DNA from: Streptomyces sp. NRRL WC-3742
GTDB lineage: Bacteria; Actinomycetota; Actinomycetes; Streptomycetales; Streptomycetaceae
Direction of reading: 5' to 3'
Length of the DNA stretch: 64,000 nucleotides
NCBI RefSeq assembly: GCF_000720635.1
Contig: NZ_JOCF01000001.1
Coordinates: forward strand, 218,653-282,652
Below are positions 42,085-51,938 of this stretch, piece by piece. The notes beneath the pieces were generated by a model. The model was given only the letters and a program-made list of their open reading frames with translations. It was not told the DNA's origin and made no database searches. A program made the translations under genes and the position numbers. How positions within the stretch are numbered: position 1 is the first letter of the stretch; every line of letters begins with the position of its first letter.

Positions 42085-42912
42085 CTACTTGCCGCCTGAG
42101 GCCAGTTCCCGGGAGCGGTCCCGGGCCGCCTCCAGGGCGCCGAGCAGCGCGGCCCGCACCCCGTGGTTCTCCAGCTCGCGGATCGCGGCGATGGTCGTGC
42201 CCGCCGGGGAGGTCACCGCCTCACGCAGCTTCACCGGGTGCTCGCCGGAGTCGCGCAGCATCACCGAGGCGCCGATCGCGGACTGCACGATCAGGTCGTG
42301 CGCCACCTGCCGGGGCAGGCCGAGCAGGATGCCCGCGTCCGTCATCGCCTCGACCAGGAAGTAGAAGTACGCCGGGCCGGAGCCGGAGAGCGCGGTCGCC
42401 GCGTCCTGCTGGGCCTCGGGCAGCCGCAGGGCCTTGCCGACCGAGGAGAAGATCTCCTCCGCCCGCGCCAGGTGCTCCTCCGTGGCGTGCGAGCCGCCGG
42501 AGATCACGCTCATTCCCTCGTCCACCAGGACGGGCGTGTTGGGCATCACCCGGACCACCGGCGTACCGGCGGAGAGCCGCTCCTCGAACCAGCCGGTCGG
42601 GATGCCCGCCGCCGCCGAGATCACCAGCCGGTCGGCGCCGAGGTGCGGGGCGAGCTCCTCCAGCAGGGAGCCCATGTCCTGGGGCTTCACGGCGAGGATC
42701 AGGGTGTCGGCGAGCTTGGCCGCCTCGGCGTTGGAGACGGCCGCCACGCCGTACCGGTCGGCGAGTTCGGCGGCGCGCTCGGGGCGGCGGGCCGTCACCA
42801 TCACGTCCGCCGGGGCCTTGCCGGCGCGCAGCAGGCCGGAGAGCAGCGCCTCGCCGATCTTGCCGGTGCCCAGAAAGGCGATCTTCTGTCCGTGTGCCCC
42901 ACTGCTGGCCAT
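42085..42912 (-). CDS. proC: Pyrroline-5-carboxylate reductase
   Basis: The 275-residue enzyme reduces pyrroline-5-carboxylate to proline using NAD(P)H. Motifs: IAFLGTGKIGEALLSGLL (nucleotide binding), VVRVMPNTPVLVDEGMSVI, and the ProC signature AATALSGSGPAYFYFLVEAM. ATG 42912 has GGAG 7 nt upstream; sequence further upstream in this frame is non-homologous. Confidence 0.95.
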   Translation of the reverse strand: MASSGAHGQKIAFLGTGKIGEALLSGLLRAGKAPADVMVTARRPERAAELADRYGVAAVSNAEAAKLADTLILAVKPQDMGSLLEELAPHLGADRLVISAAAGIPTGWFEERLSAGTPVVRVMPNTPVLVDEGMSVISGGSHATEEHLARAEEIFSSVGKALRLPEAQQDAATALSGSGPAYFYFLVEAMTDAGILLGLPRQVAHDLIVQSAIGASVMLRDSGEHPVKLREAVTSPAGTTIAAIRELENHGVRAALLGALEAARDRSRELASGGK

Positions 42913-43131
42913 TGTTCGGCTCCTCACCTCGGTACTGCGGCCATCCTCGCACCGGGCGGGGGCGGGCGGTGGGAGCGTCCGCTCCGTGAGCGGTGGCGGG
43001 GACCGGGGCGGGGACGGCGGCGTTGACAGGGGCAGGGGCAGGGGCGGTTCTGCCGGGTGGAGGCTGCCCTCAGGGGAAACTCGGGGGTTTCCCCTATGGC
43101 TCGCGGGGCTTCGCGGGAGCACCGTGGAGCC

Positions 43132-43581
43132 ATGGCACACGACGAGATGTCCCGACGTGAGAACCGGCAACTCGCGGTCGCCTCGGCGACGGTGGGCCCG
43201 TGGCGGACTGCCGCGGGAGTCGGTGCGGTGGTGGGGGCGACCGCCCTGGGGATCGAGGCGATCACCGGGGACTGGGCGCTGAGCATGTTGGCCGGTCCGG
43301 CCGGCTGGGGCCTGTTCTTCTTCTTCCTGGTCGGCTCGGTCGGTGGGCAGCTGCGCCGCGACACCACGGACCGGCGGCTGGCCCGCTGGGCGGACGCGCA
43401 CCCGTGGAAGGCGGCGCTTCCGGCGGCCGGCGGGCTGCTGGTGCTGAACACCGTGGCGCAGTGGCTGCTCAGTGACGCGGGCCTGATCTGGGCCTTCTTC
43501 GAGTCGCTCCTGCCCGCGGCCATCCTGCTGGGCGTGGTCGGCGTGGTGGGGTCGGTGAAGCAGGCCCGCAAGAAGGGGTGA
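43132..43581 (+). CDS. Small membrane protein of unknown function
   Basis: Not recognised. The 149 residues contain four hydrophobic segments (about 28-48, 52-73, 103-118, 122-142) separated by short charged loops (RRDTTDRRLARWADAHPWK). ATG 43132 (MAHDEMSRRENRQ) is chosen because the start of a compact charged N-terminus is there; GTGGAG lies just 2 nt upstream, so it is uncertain. It is divergent from proC. Confidence 0.68.
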   Translation: MAHDEMSRRENRQLAVASATVGPWRTAAGVGAVVGATALGIEAITGDWALSMLAGPAGWGLFFFFLVGSVGGQLRRDTTDRRLARWADAHPWKAALPAAGGLLVLNTVAQWLLSDAGLIWAFFESLLPAAILLGVVGVVGSVKQARKKG

Positions 43582-43694
43582 AAGCGGCGCGTTCCGGATG
43601 AAACGACACTGAACTCGCGCGGCTCGCGCGCGAGTTCACCACAAGGTGTGCCCCCGATCGACAAACCGTCACCCCCTGTCGGCATACTGGCGCG

Positions 43695-45020
43695 ATGCCG
43701 ATAGCCGAAGATCCGGAACCGCGTCCCGACGAGGGCCGCGAGGCGGGCGGGAAGGACCCGTTCGCAGACCTCGTCCTGGACGAGGATTTCGTCAAGGGGG
43801 CCTCCGTCAAGGAGCAGAGCGGGCGCACCCGCATGCTCTCCGCACGGTGGAAGCACACCCCGCCGGTCGACCCGGGCGGGCGCCGCTCGGTCAACGACGG
43901 GCCGAAGCCGCCCAAGCGCCGCTTCGGCCGCAAGCCGAAGCTCCAGGCGCTCGACCCGTGGGGCAACCCGAAGCCGCGCCGCCGCGGGCTGGAGTGGCGC
44001 ACCCCGCTGTTCATCGTGCTGACCGTCGTGGTGCTGCTGGCGGCGCTGAACGTGGACGGGCTGCGCAACTGGCTCCACCGCGACTCGTCCGGCACCGGCG
44101 CCTCCACGCCCGTGCCGACCGTCGCCCCGGAGACGGCCAAGCCGAGCTCCGCGCCGCCGACCACCGACCCGGACCAGCCGACCGTCGCCCACCCGTGGGC
44201 CGGCTCCCCCGCCGAGGGCTGGCCGAACGGCGCCGAGGCGTTCGTGCTGCCGGAGGCCAAGGCCGTCGGTGTCTTCTCGGCCGAGGAGGTCGCCGAGCAG
44301 CTGCAGCAGGTCAAGGCTTACCTGACCGCTGCCAACCTCGACCCCAAGGTGATCGCGGGTGCCCGCCCGGACGCCGCGCTGGCGCTCCTCGACAGCCAGG
44401 ACCGCGCCGGTGCCGTCGCCGCCCTCGAGCACCCCAAGCAGGGCTCCAACGCGACCGGTTGGTTCGCCCGGTTCGACCCGCGCGAGGCCCGCATGATCGG
44501 TGAGGTCGTCAAGGTCCAGGGCCAGCTCACCTACGAGGGGGACGGCGCCGGGGGCGTGCTCGTCCACACCGACTTCACGTACGTCTACCCGGTGGCGCCG
44601 GGCCCCGACGCCGAGAAGCTGGCCAAGGACCGGCAAGCCTCGCCCGCCACCCCGCCGCAGCAGCCGGCTCCCCAGGGCGGCACCGCCCACCCGGTGGGCC
44701 TGGTGGTCCGCGCGTCCGAGTCCGCCGGCTCCGACTGGACGGCCCGCACGATCCTCCGCAGGGTCGACGACTACCGCTTCTACGACCCGGACCACTACAA
44801 GGTCGAGCCGAAGAAGCTGGTCATCGCCAAGTCGCAGTCGGAGAAGGGCAACAGCGCCTGTTACGTCTACGACGGCTTCCTGCACCCGGAGTTCGCCCAG
44901 TTCGACCGATTCGACCGTCCCGGCCCCGAGCGGACCGGTCCGACCACCGACCCGTACGACCGCAGCAAGGGCCTGTCGGACGGCACCACCCATGGCTGCG
45001 GGACCGTCAGCCGCAGCTGA
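43695..45020 (+). CDS. Conserved single-pass membrane protein of unknown function
   Basis: Not recognised by function. The 441 residues have a basic cytoplasmic N-terminus (about 1-100, PKPPKRRFGRKPKLQALDPWG). One membrane segment (TPLFIVLTVVVLLAALNV, about 103-120) is followed by a Pro/Thr linker and an extracytoplasmic domain (about 165-430; AYLTAANLDPKVIAGARPD, GGVLVHTDFTYVYPV). The ATG lies exactly 7 nt after a CATACT box (43683-43688) and lacks a ribosome site, so it is probably leaderless. It ends 6 bp from a convergent gene. Confidence 0.75.
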   Translation: MPIAEDPEPRPDEGREAGGKDPFADLVLDEDFVKGASVKEQSGRTRMLSARWKHTPPVDPGGRRSVNDGPKPPKRRFGRKPKLQALDPWGNPKPRRRGLEWRTPLFIVLTVVVLLAALNVDGLRNWLHRDSSGTGASTPVPTVAPETAKPSSAPPTTDPDQPTVAHPWAGSPAEGWPNGAEAFVLPEAKAVGVFSAEEVAEQLQQVKAYLTAANLDPKVIAGARPDAALALLDSQDRAGAVAALEHPKQGSNATGWFARFDPREARMIGEVVKVQGQLTYEGDGAGGVLVHTDFTYVYPVAPGPDAEKLAKDRQASPATPPQQPAPQGGTAHPVGLVVRASESAGSDWTARTILRRVDDYRFYDPDHYKVEPKKLVIAKSQSEKGNSACYVYDGFLHPEFAQFDRFDRPGPERTGPTTDPYDRSKGLSDGTTHGCGTVSRS

Positions 45021-45026
45021 GCGCCG

Positions 45027-45554
45027 TCAGCGCTTGCGCTTGCCCCGGCCCGGCGCCTTGGCGTCGGGCCGGCCGGTGCGTCCCGACTGGCGCTTGGCGT
45101 ACTGGGCGAGGGCGCGCTCGTGCGCGGCGCGCTTGACGGACTCGCCGGGGGCCTCGACCAGGCTGCGGGCGAAGTAGGCAGCCAGGGTGCCGGCGCCGCC
45201 GATCAGCCAGACCGCGCCGAGCGACTTGTCCTCGGCCATCCAGCCGGTGAGCCGGTCCTTGCCCTCGGTGAGCACCTTCCAGGTGCGCATGACGGCCATC
45301 ATCGAGCAGACCGCGATGGCGGCGGTCAGCAGCCCGTTCAGGAAGCCGCCGCTCCGGGAGAGGCTGACGCCCTCCACGCCGAAGCGCAGGACGAGGACGG
45401 CGGCGGCGGTCGCCAGCAGGGCGCCCGCCGAGAAGCCGACCCGGCGCAGCCAGTAGCCGCCGTCCCGGTTCAGCCAGGTGGTGCCGAAGAAGCGGATCGT
45501 CTCCGGTTCGGGGGCGCCGGGGACGGGGGCGGTGGTGGGGGGCTGCTCGCTCAC
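45027..45554 (-). CDS. Membrane protein of unknown function
   Basis: Not recognised. The 175-residue protein has three hydrophobic segments (FSAGALLATAAAVLVLRFG, GLLTAAIAVCSMMAVM, SLGAVWLIGGAGTLAAYFA). The cytoplasmic tail is strongly basic (KRQSGRTGRPDAKAPGRGKR). GTG 45554 is chosen as the start of a short acidic/proline head (MSEQPPTTAPVPG); the longer frame would reach into intergenic DNA. Confidence 0.68.
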   Translation of the reverse strand: MSEQPPTTAPVPGAPEPETIRFFGTTWLNRDGGYWLRRVGFSAGALLATAAAVLVLRFGVEGVSLSRSGGFLNGLLTAAIAVCSMMAVMRTWKVLTEGKDRLTGWMAEDKSLGAVWLIGGAGTLAAYFARSLVEAPGESVKRAAHERALAQYAKRQSGRTGRPDAKAPGRGKRKR

Positions 45555-45633
45555 GCCGTCGATTATCCCCCGGGCGGGGTCGGCGGCGAGGAGCCGTCCC
45601 GTCGATCGGAACGGCTCCCCGCTGCCCACGGTG

Positions 45634-47478
45634 TCAGCCGAGCTTGGACACGTCCCGGACGGCGCCCTTGTCGGCGGAGGTGGCCATCGCCGCGTAGGCG
45701 CGCAGGGCCGCGCTGACCTGGCGGTCGCGGTTCTTCGGCCGGTAGCCGTCCCCGGCCTCCAGGGCGCGGCGGCGCTCGGCGAGGACCTCGTCCGGGACCT
45801 CGAGGGAGATGGTCCGGCCGGGGATGTCGATGGCGATGGTGTCGCCGTCCTCGACCAGGGCGATGGTGCCGCCGGAGGCGGCCTCCGGGGAGGCGTGGCC
45901 GATGGACAGGCCCGAGGTGCCGCCGGAGAAGCGGCCGTCGGTGACCAGCGCGCACGCCTTGCCGAGGCCCCGGCCCTTGAGGAAGGAGGTCGGGTAGAGC
46001 ATCTCCTGCATGCCCGGGCCGCCCTTGGGGCCCTCGTAGCGGATGACGACGACGTCGCCCTCCTTGATGCGCTTGGCGAGGATCGCCTCGACGGCGTCCT
46101 CCTGGGACTCGCAGACCACGGCGGGGCCGCTGAACGTCCAGATCGACTCGTCGACGCCGGCGGTCTTCACGATGCAGCCGTCCTCGGCGAGGTTGCCGTG
46201 CAGCACGGCGAGGCCGCCCTCGACGGAGTAGGCGTGCTCGACGCTGCGGATGCAGCCCTTGGCGGCGTCGGTGTCCAGGGACTCCCAGAGCTCGGACTGC
46301 GAGAACGCCTCGGCGGAGCGGACGCAGCCGGGGGCGGCGTGCCACAGGTCGACGGCCTCGGCGGAGGGCGAACCGCCGCGCACGTCCCAGGTCTTGAGCC
46401 ACTCGTCGAGCGAGTCGGAGTGGACGGTGTGGACGTCCTCGTTGAGCAGTCCGCCGCGGTACAGCTCGCCGAGGATGGCGGGGATGCCGCCGGCGCGGTG
46501 GACGTCCTCCATGTAGTACGAGCCGTTGGGCGCGACCTTGGACAGGCAGGGCACCCTGCGGGAGATCGCGTCGATGGCCGACAGGTCGAAGTCCAGCTCG
46601 GCCTCCTGGGCGGCGGCGAGCAGGTGGAGGATGGTGTTGGTCGAGCCGCCCATGGCGATGTCCAGGGCCATGGCGTTCTCGAAGGCGGCGCGGGTGGCGA
46701 TCGCGCGGGGCAGCATCGAGGCGTCGTCGCCGCCGTAGTAGCGGTTGGTGATCTCGACGACGGTCCGACCGGCCTTCTCGTACAGGGCCCTGCGCGCGGT
46801 GTGGGTGGCGAGGACGGAACCGTTGCCGGGCAGGGAGAGGCCGATGGCCTCGGTGAGGCAGTTCATCGAGTTGGCGGTGAACATGCCGGAGCAGGAGCCG
46901 CAGGTCGGGCAGGCGTTCTCCTCGATGATCGCGATGTCCTCGTCGGAGACGTTCTCGTTGACCGCCTGGGAGATCGCGTCGACCAGGTCGAGCTTGCGCA
47001 CGGTGCCGTCGACGAGGGTGGCCTTGCCGGCCTCCATCGGGCCGCCGGAGACGAAGACGGTCGGGATGTTCAGGCGCAGCGCGGCCATCAGCATGCCCGG
47101 GGTGATCTTGTCGCAGTTGGAGATGCAGATCAGGGCGTCGGCGCAGTGCGCGTTGACCATGTACTCCACGGAGTCGGCGATCAGGTCGCGCGAGGGCAGC
47201 GAGTAGAGCATGCCGCTGTGGCCCATGGCGATGCCGTCGTCGACGGCGATGGTGTTGAACTCGCGCGGGATGCCGCCCGCCTGCTTGATCGCCTCGGAGA
47301 CGATCCGGCCCACCGGCTGGAGGTGGGTGTGGCCGGGGACGAACTCGGTGAAGGAGTTGGCGACCGCGATGATCGGCTTGCCGAAGTCCTCGCGGGCTAC
47401 GCCGGCGGCCCGGAGGAGCGCCCGGGCGCCTGCCATGTTGCGACCGTGGGTGACCGTACGGGACTTCAGCTCGGGCAC
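45634..47478 (-). CDS. ilvD: Dihydroxy-acid dehydratase
   Basis: The 614-residue iron-sulfur enzyme performs the third step of branched-chain amino acid synthesis. Fe-S cysteines lie in [10 protein letters not shown] and [20 protein letters not shown]. The C-terminal half has [13 protein letters not shown] and [23 protein letters not shown] (split over 20 residues). Length and motifs match the IlvD family. It stands alone; other ilv genes are not in this window. Confidence 0.95.
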   Translation of the reverse strand: MPELKSRTVTHGRNMAGARALLRAAGVAREDFGKPIIAVANSFTEFVPGHTHLQPVGRIVSEAIKQAGGIPREFNTIAVDDGIAMGHSGMLYSLPSRDLIADSVEYMVNAHCADALICISNCDKITPGMLMAALRLNIPTVFVSGGPMEAGKATLVDGTVRKLDLVDAISQAVNENVSDEDIAIIEENACPTCGSCSGMFTANSMNCLTEAIGLSLPGNGSVLATHTARRALYEKAGRTVVEITNRYYGGDDASMLPRAIATRAAFENAMALDIAMGGSTNTILHLLAAAQEAELDFDLSAIDAISRRVPCLSKVAPNGSYYMEDVHRAGGIPAILGELYRGGLLNEDVHTVHSDSLDEWLKTWDVRGGSPSAEAVDLWHAAPGCVRSAEAFSQSELWESLDTDAAKGCIRSVEHAYSVEGGLAVLHGNLAEDGCIVKTAGVDESIWTFSGPAVVCESQEDAVEAILAKRIKEGDVVVIRYEGPKGGPGMQEMLYPTSFLKGRGLGKACALVTDGRFSGGTSGLSIGHASPEAASGGTIALVEDGDTIAIDIPGRTISLEVPDEVLAERRRALEAGDGYRPKNRDRQVSAALRAYAAMATSADKGAVRDVSKLG

Positions 47479-47618
47479 TGTGCTCCACTCCTTCGGGGCT
47501 CTCGCCGGCGCCCCGCCGGTGGAAGGGTGCGGGGGCCGTTGTGGGTATCGAGCCTACGCCCGCTGTCCGGCCGGCGGACGGTCCGTCCGCGATGCGGGCA
47601 GGTCCGGTCGAGCGCGGA

Positions 47619-48407
47619 TCAAGCGGGGGTGACGGCGACGGTGAGGTCGAGGACGTACGGCTCGACGACCTGCCCGTCCGGGAACTCGGCCAGCAGCGCG
47701 GCCCTTTCGTCGGCGAGCAGCGGCTCGCGGCGCTCGGGCGGCAGGGAGGCGAAGAAGGAGCGGGAGGTGAGGTTGTCGACGACCTGCTCGACGGGCACCC
47801 GTCGCTGCCAGCTCAGCTCGGCGCGGTGGACCCGCAGCCCGGCGGCGGCGAAGGGGGCGGTCAGGTCGTCGATGTGGCCGTAGCCGTGGTAGCGGCCGGA
47901 CAGGGCGGCGGAGAGCCGCTCGTCGCGGGCGCGGACCCAGGGGACGCTCTCGTCGAAGACGTTCCACCAGGCGGCGAGGGCGCCGCCTGGCCGCAGGACC
48001 CGGACCGCCTCGGGCAGGGACTTCTCGGGGTGCGTCCAGTGGAACGCCTGGGCGTAGGTGATCAGGTCGGCGGAGTCGTCGTGGAAGGGCAGGTCGTCAC
48101 CCTCGCCACGCACCAGCGGCAACTGCGGTGAGACGGCCAACAGTTGGGCGGCCATCCCGGCGGAGGGCTCCACGGCGACCACGTCCGCGCCACGGGCGGC
48201 CAGCAGGCGGGCGGCGATGCCCGTACCGGCGCCGACGTCCAGGGTCCTGGCGCCCTCGAGGCTGCGGCCCCAGGCGCGCTCCAGCTCGTCGAACAGCTCC
48301 TGCGGGTAGCCGGGGCGGCCGCGGTCGTAGGCGGCGGCCACGGAGCCGAAGCTCGCGGCGAGTTCGCGGAAGTTGCGGATCTCGGAGAACTTCTGATCGT
48401 TCGTCAC
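47619..48407 (-). CDS. Class I SAM-dependent methyltransferase
   Basis: The 262 residues contain the SAM-binding motif LDVGAGTGIAARLLAARGADV near residue 55, VVAVEPSAGMAAQL, and the post-II region ADLITYAQAFHWTHPEKSL. This is the Methyltransf_11/UbiE-like fold. The substrate is unknown. It precedes the TIM-barrel gene's end by 33 bp in the same orientation, so the two might be cotranscribed. Confidence 0.88.
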   Translation of the reverse strand: MTNDQKFSEIRNFRELAASFGSVAAAYDRGRPGYPQELFDELERAWGRSLEGARTLDVGAGTGIAARLLAARGADVVAVEPSAGMAAQLLAVSPQLPLVRGEGDDLPFHDDSADLITYAQAFHWTHPEKSLPEAVRVLRPGGALAAWWNVFDESVPWVRARDERLSAALSGRYHGYGHIDDLTAPFAAAGLRVHRAELSWQRRVPVEQVVDNLTSRSFFASLPPERREPLLADERAALLAEFPDGQVVEPYVLDLTVAVTPA

Positions 48408-48440
48408 TGCTCCCCCTCGGCGTGCCCTGCGGACCGGCCG

Positions 48441-49694
48441 TCAGCGTACGCCCGAGTGGGAGGCGAGGTGCAGCCGGGTGAAGGCGAGGGCCTCGGCGAG
48501 ATCGGCCTCGCGTTCGGCGGGGGAGGCGGCGCGGCGGGTGTTGACCTCCAGCACCACGTGGCCGTCGAAGCCGGTGCGGGCCAGGTGCTCCAGCAGTTCG
48601 GCGCAGGGCTGCTTGCCCCGGCCGGGGATCAGGTGCTCGTCCTTGCCGGAGCCGCTGCCGTCCGCGAGGTGCACGTGGGCGAGGCGGTCGCCCATCCGCT
48701 CGACCATCGCGAAGGCGTCGATCCGGGAGGTCGCGGCGTGCGAGAGGTCGATGGTGAAGTGCCGGTACTCCTCGTCGGTGACGTCCCAGCCCGGGGAGTA
48801 GGCGAGCACCTCGCGGTCGCGGTAGCGCCAGGGGTACATGTTCTCGACGGCGAAGCGGACGTCGGTCTCGCCCGCCATCCGGTTGATGCCCTCGACGAAC
48901 TCGCGGGCGTACTGGCGCTGCCAGCGGAACGGCGGATGGACGACGACGGCGCTCGCGCCGAGCTTCTCGGCCGCCGCCCGGGCCCGGACCAGCTTCGTCC
49001 ACGGGTCGGTGGTCCACACCCGCTGGGTGATCAGCAGGCAGGGCGCGTGGACGGCCAGGATCGGCATCCGATGGGTGTCGGAGAGGCGGCGCAGGGCCTC
49101 GAGTTCCTGGCTGACCGGGTCGTTCCAGACCATCACCTCGACGCCGTCGTAGCCGAGCCTGGCGGCCAGCTCGAAGGCGACGACGGTGCTCGCCGGGTAC
49201 ACCGAGGCGGTGGACAGGGCCACCTTGGTGTCGGGGATGTGCAGGGCCGGGTGCCGGGGCAGCACCAGGCGGTCGGTGGTGCGCAGCAGCGGGGGGCGGG
49301 CGGCGTCGCGCTTGGCGGCCTTGACGGAGCGGACGGACTGCACGGCGGCCTTGGCGGCTCCGGCGGCGCGGGCGGTGCGGGTCTCGGCGGGCTTCCGGGG
49401 CGGCGGCTGCTGGCTCTGCTGCTTCTGCTGGCTCTGCTGGCCCTGCTGGCTCTGCTGGCTCTGCTGGCTCTGCTTCTTCTGCGCGGGCTTCCTGCGCGCG
49501 GCCTTCTTCGGGGTGCTCTCGGTGGCGGCCTTCCCCGCCGTCGCCTTCTTCGCGGCTGCCTTCTTGGCGGCGGCCTTCCCGGCGGTGCGCTGCACCGCTT
49601 CCCCGAGCCGACGGCGCGGTCCGTCCGGCCGCTGCCGCCCGTCCCCGGGGGCGCGGCCCTCCCGCGTCCCGTCGTCGTCCGCTGGTTGCACCAC
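48441..49694 (-). CDS. Sugar phosphate isomerase/epimerase-like TIM barrel with histone-like N-terminal tail
   Basis: The 417-residue protein has an AP-endonuclease-2-type TIM barrel from about residue 140 ([73 protein letters not shown]). Residues about 30-80 are histone H1-like ([19 protein letters not shown]) and then glutamine-rich ([10 protein letters not shown]). The start is uncertain: GTG 49694 or 49691, neither with a ribosome site. The barrel suggests a sugar isomerase or nuclease; the tail suggests nucleic acid binding. Confidence 0.8.
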   Translation of the reverse strand: MVQPADDDGTREGRAPGDGRQRPDGPRRRLGEAVQRTAGKAAAKKAAAKKATAGKAATESTPKKAARRKPAQKKQSQQSQQSQQGQQSQQKQQSQQPPPRKPAETRTARAAGAAKAAVQSVRSVKAAKRDAARPPLLRTTDRLVLPRHPALHIPDTKVALSTASVYPASTVVAFELAARLGYDGVEVMVWNDPVSQELEALRRLSDTHRMPILAVHAPCLLITQRVWTTDPWTKLVRARAAAEKLGASAVVVHPPFRWQRQYAREFVEGINRMAGETDVRFAVENMYPWRYRDREVLAYSPGWDVTDEEYRHFTIDLSHAATSRIDAFAMVERMGDRLAHVHLADGSGSGKDEHLIPGRGKQPCAELLEHLARTGFDGHVVLEVNTRRAASPAEREADLAEALAFTRLHLASHSGVR

Positions 49695-49759
49695 GGGAGA
49701 CAGCGTAAACGGACCGCGCTCCGGACGGGGAGCGGGTGCCCGGGGGCGGCCCCGGCCCG

Positions 49760-50722
49760 TCAGCTCGCCAGCGCCGGGCGGCGGCGGTCGGTGGGGCTGT
49801 CCATGGTGTCCAGGCGGCGCAGGATGATGCCCTCGCGCAGCGCCCACGGGCAGACGTCCAGCTCCTCCAGCCCGAACAGGTCCATCGCGGCGTCGGCGAC
49901 GATCGCGCCCGCGAGCAGCTGCTTGGCGCGGCCCTCCGAGACGCCGGGGATCTGCGCCCGCTCGGCGACGGTCATCGCGGACAGCCGGGGCAGCCAGGCC
50001 AGCAGTCCGGAGCGGGTGAGCCGGCGGTCGGCGTACGGGCCGGCGTCGGCGGGGGCGGCGCCCGTCATCCGGGCGAGCTGCTTGAAGGTCTTGGAGGTGG
50101 CGACGGCGTGCTGTGGCGGTCCGAGCCGGGTGATCTCGCCGACCACGGTGGCGATCTCGGCGCGGACGTGGCGTCTCAGCTCGCGCAGCCCGTCCGGGTC
50201 GGCGACGTCCTCCGGCAGCCAGCGGGCGGTGAGCCGGCCGGCGCCCAGCGGCAGCGAACAGGCGACGGCGGGCTGCTCGTCCGGGCCGCAGGCGATCTCC
50301 AGGGAGCCGCCGCCGATGTCCAGGTTGAGCAGCCGGCCCGAGGACCAGCCGAACCAGCGGCGCACGGCCAGGAACGTCAGCCGGGCCTCGTCCTGGCCGG
50401 AGAGCACCCGGAGTTCGACACCGGTCTCGGCGGTGACCCTGCGTAGCACCTCCTCGCCGTTGGCGGCCTCGCGGACGGCGGAGGTGGCGAACGGCAGGAC
50501 GTCGACGACCCCCTTGTCCTCGGCGACCCGGATCGAGGAGGCGACGTGGCCGACGAGCCGCTCGATGCCGGCCTCGCTTATCGCGCCGTCCTCGTCGAGC
50601 AGTTCGGCCAGGCGCAGTTCGGCCTTGTGGGAGTACGCGGGCAGGGGGGCAGCGCCCGGATGGGCGTCCACCACGAGGAAGTGGACCGTGTTGGAACCTA
50701 CGTCGAGTACACCGAGTCGCAT
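49760..50722 (-). CDS. Ppx/GppA family phosphatase
   Basis: The 320-residue protein of the ASKHA fold begins [19 protein letters not shown] (phosphate-1). It has the conserved [14 protein letters not shown], the glutamate in [16 protein letters not shown] and [15 protein letters not shown]. It would hydrolyse polyphosphate or pppGpp, so it may affect the stringent response. ATG 50722 lies at the expected family N-terminus. Confidence 0.92.
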   Translation of the reverse strand: MRLGVLDVGSNTVHFLVVDAHPGAAPLPAYSHKAELRLAELLDEDGAISEAGIERLVGHVASSIRVAEDKGVVDVLPFATSAVREAANGEEVLRRVTAETGVELRVLSGQDEARLTFLAVRRWFGWSSGRLLNLDIGGGSLEIACGPDEQPAVACSLPLGAGRLTARWLPEDVADPDGLRELRRHVRAEIATVVGEITRLGPPQHAVATSKTFKQLARMTGAAPADAGPYADRRLTRSGLLAWLPRLSAMTVAERAQIPGVSEGRAKQLLAGAIVADAAMDLFGLEELDVCPWALREGIILRRLDTMDSPTDRRRPALAS

Positions 50723-50811
50723 AACTCTCCACGCTACGCGATCTCGTCCCGGGGCAGGCCCGTTGCAGCGGTAGTCGCGCTGGTCCGCGACCGGTCCGTG
50801 ACGGTCCGTGA

Positions 50812-51675
50812 TCAGTGGCCGCGGTGGGCGATCCTGCGCTCGGGGCGGCAGTTGGTGTCCGCCCAGCGGCGGGCCGCGCCGGGCAGGTCGGTGATCAGGC
50901 CGTCCGCGCCCCGGGCGGCCATGGTCTGCCAGTTCACCTCGTCGTCGAGCGTCCAGACGTAGACCTCACGGCCAGCCTTCCGCTCCGCGGCGATCCGGTC
51001 GGCGGAGGCCAGCGTCGACTCCAGGGCCATCCCGCGCAACGGCAGGTCGCCCGGGTCCTCGGCGAGCCCGGCGCCCTGGATCAGCACCACCGGCAGGGCG
51101 GGGGCGACGGCGTGGGCGCGGCGCAGGTGGTCCACGGAGAAGCTGTAGATGACGACGTGGGCGCCGCTGCCGGCGGCGATCCTGGCGATCCGGGTGACGT
51201 CCTCGGGCGTGCGCTGCCACTTGATCTCCATCAGCAGCGTGGCGTTGCTGCCGACGAGGCGCTTGAGCAGCTGCTCCAGGGTGGGGACGGGCTCGGCGCG
51301 GCCCGGTCCCGCCGTCACCCGCAGGGCGGCGACCTGCGCGGCGGTCAGGTCGCCGACGGCGCCCTTGCCGTTGGTGGTGCGGTCCACGGTGGCGTCGTGC
51401 ATCAGCACCGGGACGCCGTCCCGGGTGGTCTGCACGTCCGTCTCCAGCCAGTCCGCGCCCTGGTCGAGGGCCGCCTCGAAGGAGGCCATCGTGTTCTCGG
51501 GCGCACTGCGCGGAGCCCCCCGGTGGCCCACCACCACCGGGCTGTCGCAGACCGGCGGCGCGGACGCGGAACGGGCCCGCAGGGCGGGGCCCTCGGAGGC
51601 CGCGCAGCCGGCGGCCAGCACCGCGAGGGCGAGGAGAGCGGCCGCCTGGACGGCGGCGCGGGGCGAGGCGGTCAC
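50812..51675 (-). CDS. Exported glycerophosphodiester phosphodiesterase (lipoprotein)
   Basis: The 287-residue precursor has a lipoprotein signal ([13 protein letters not shown]). The GDPD fold follows, with [23 protein letters not shown] (given in parts), [20 protein letters not shown] and MEIKW. The catalytic His-Arg and metal-binding Glu-Thr-Asp are intact. It would split glycerophosphodiesters outside the membrane, freeing glycerol-3-phosphate. GTG 51675 has only a weak ribosome site. Confidence 0.9.
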   Translation of the reverse strand: MTASPRAAVQAAALLALAVLAAGCAASEGPALRARSASAPPVCDSPVVVGHRGAPRSAPENTMASFEAALDQGADWLETDVQTTRDGVPVLMHDATVDRTTNGKGAVGDLTAAQVAALRVTAGPGRAEPVPTLEQLLKRLVGSNATLLMEIKWQRTPEDVTRIARIAAGSGAHVVIYSFSVDHLRRAHAVAPALPVVLIQGAGLAEDPGDLPLRGMALESTLASADRIAAERKAGREVYVWTLDDEVNWQTMAARGADGLITDLPGAARRWADTNCRPERRIAHRGH

Positions 51676-51720
51676 GGCCGGGGTGGCTCCTGCTCCTGCT
51701 CGGGCGGGGTCGTCTGACGC

Positions 51721-51776
51721 CTGCGGTCTGCGGTCTGCGGTCTGCGGCTTGCGATCTGCGGCTTGCGGTCTGCCGT
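51721..51776. repeat. Eight tandem 7-bp repeats (CTGCGGT)
   Basis: Eight head-to-tail heptamers: CTGCGGT three times, then CTGCGGC, TTGCGAT, CTGCGGC, TTGCGGT, CTGCCGT. The array is in the 263-bp divergent region between the glycerophosphodiesterase gene and the Cys-rich protein gene, about 45 bp before the former's start. The unit is not a multiple of three and it is non-coding. Confidence 0.92.
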
Positions 51777-51938
51777 CCGGAACAACGGGGTGGAGGGGCG
51801 ATTCCGATCAAACCGCCCCAAATCCTCCGGATGATGACGGCCCGCCAGTTCTCCGGTTCGTCGAAGACCGTACCGTCCACCGCCGCCGACACCCGCCGCA
51901 ACCCGTCCACTGCCCCGCGAAAGCTCTACCCTTACCGG

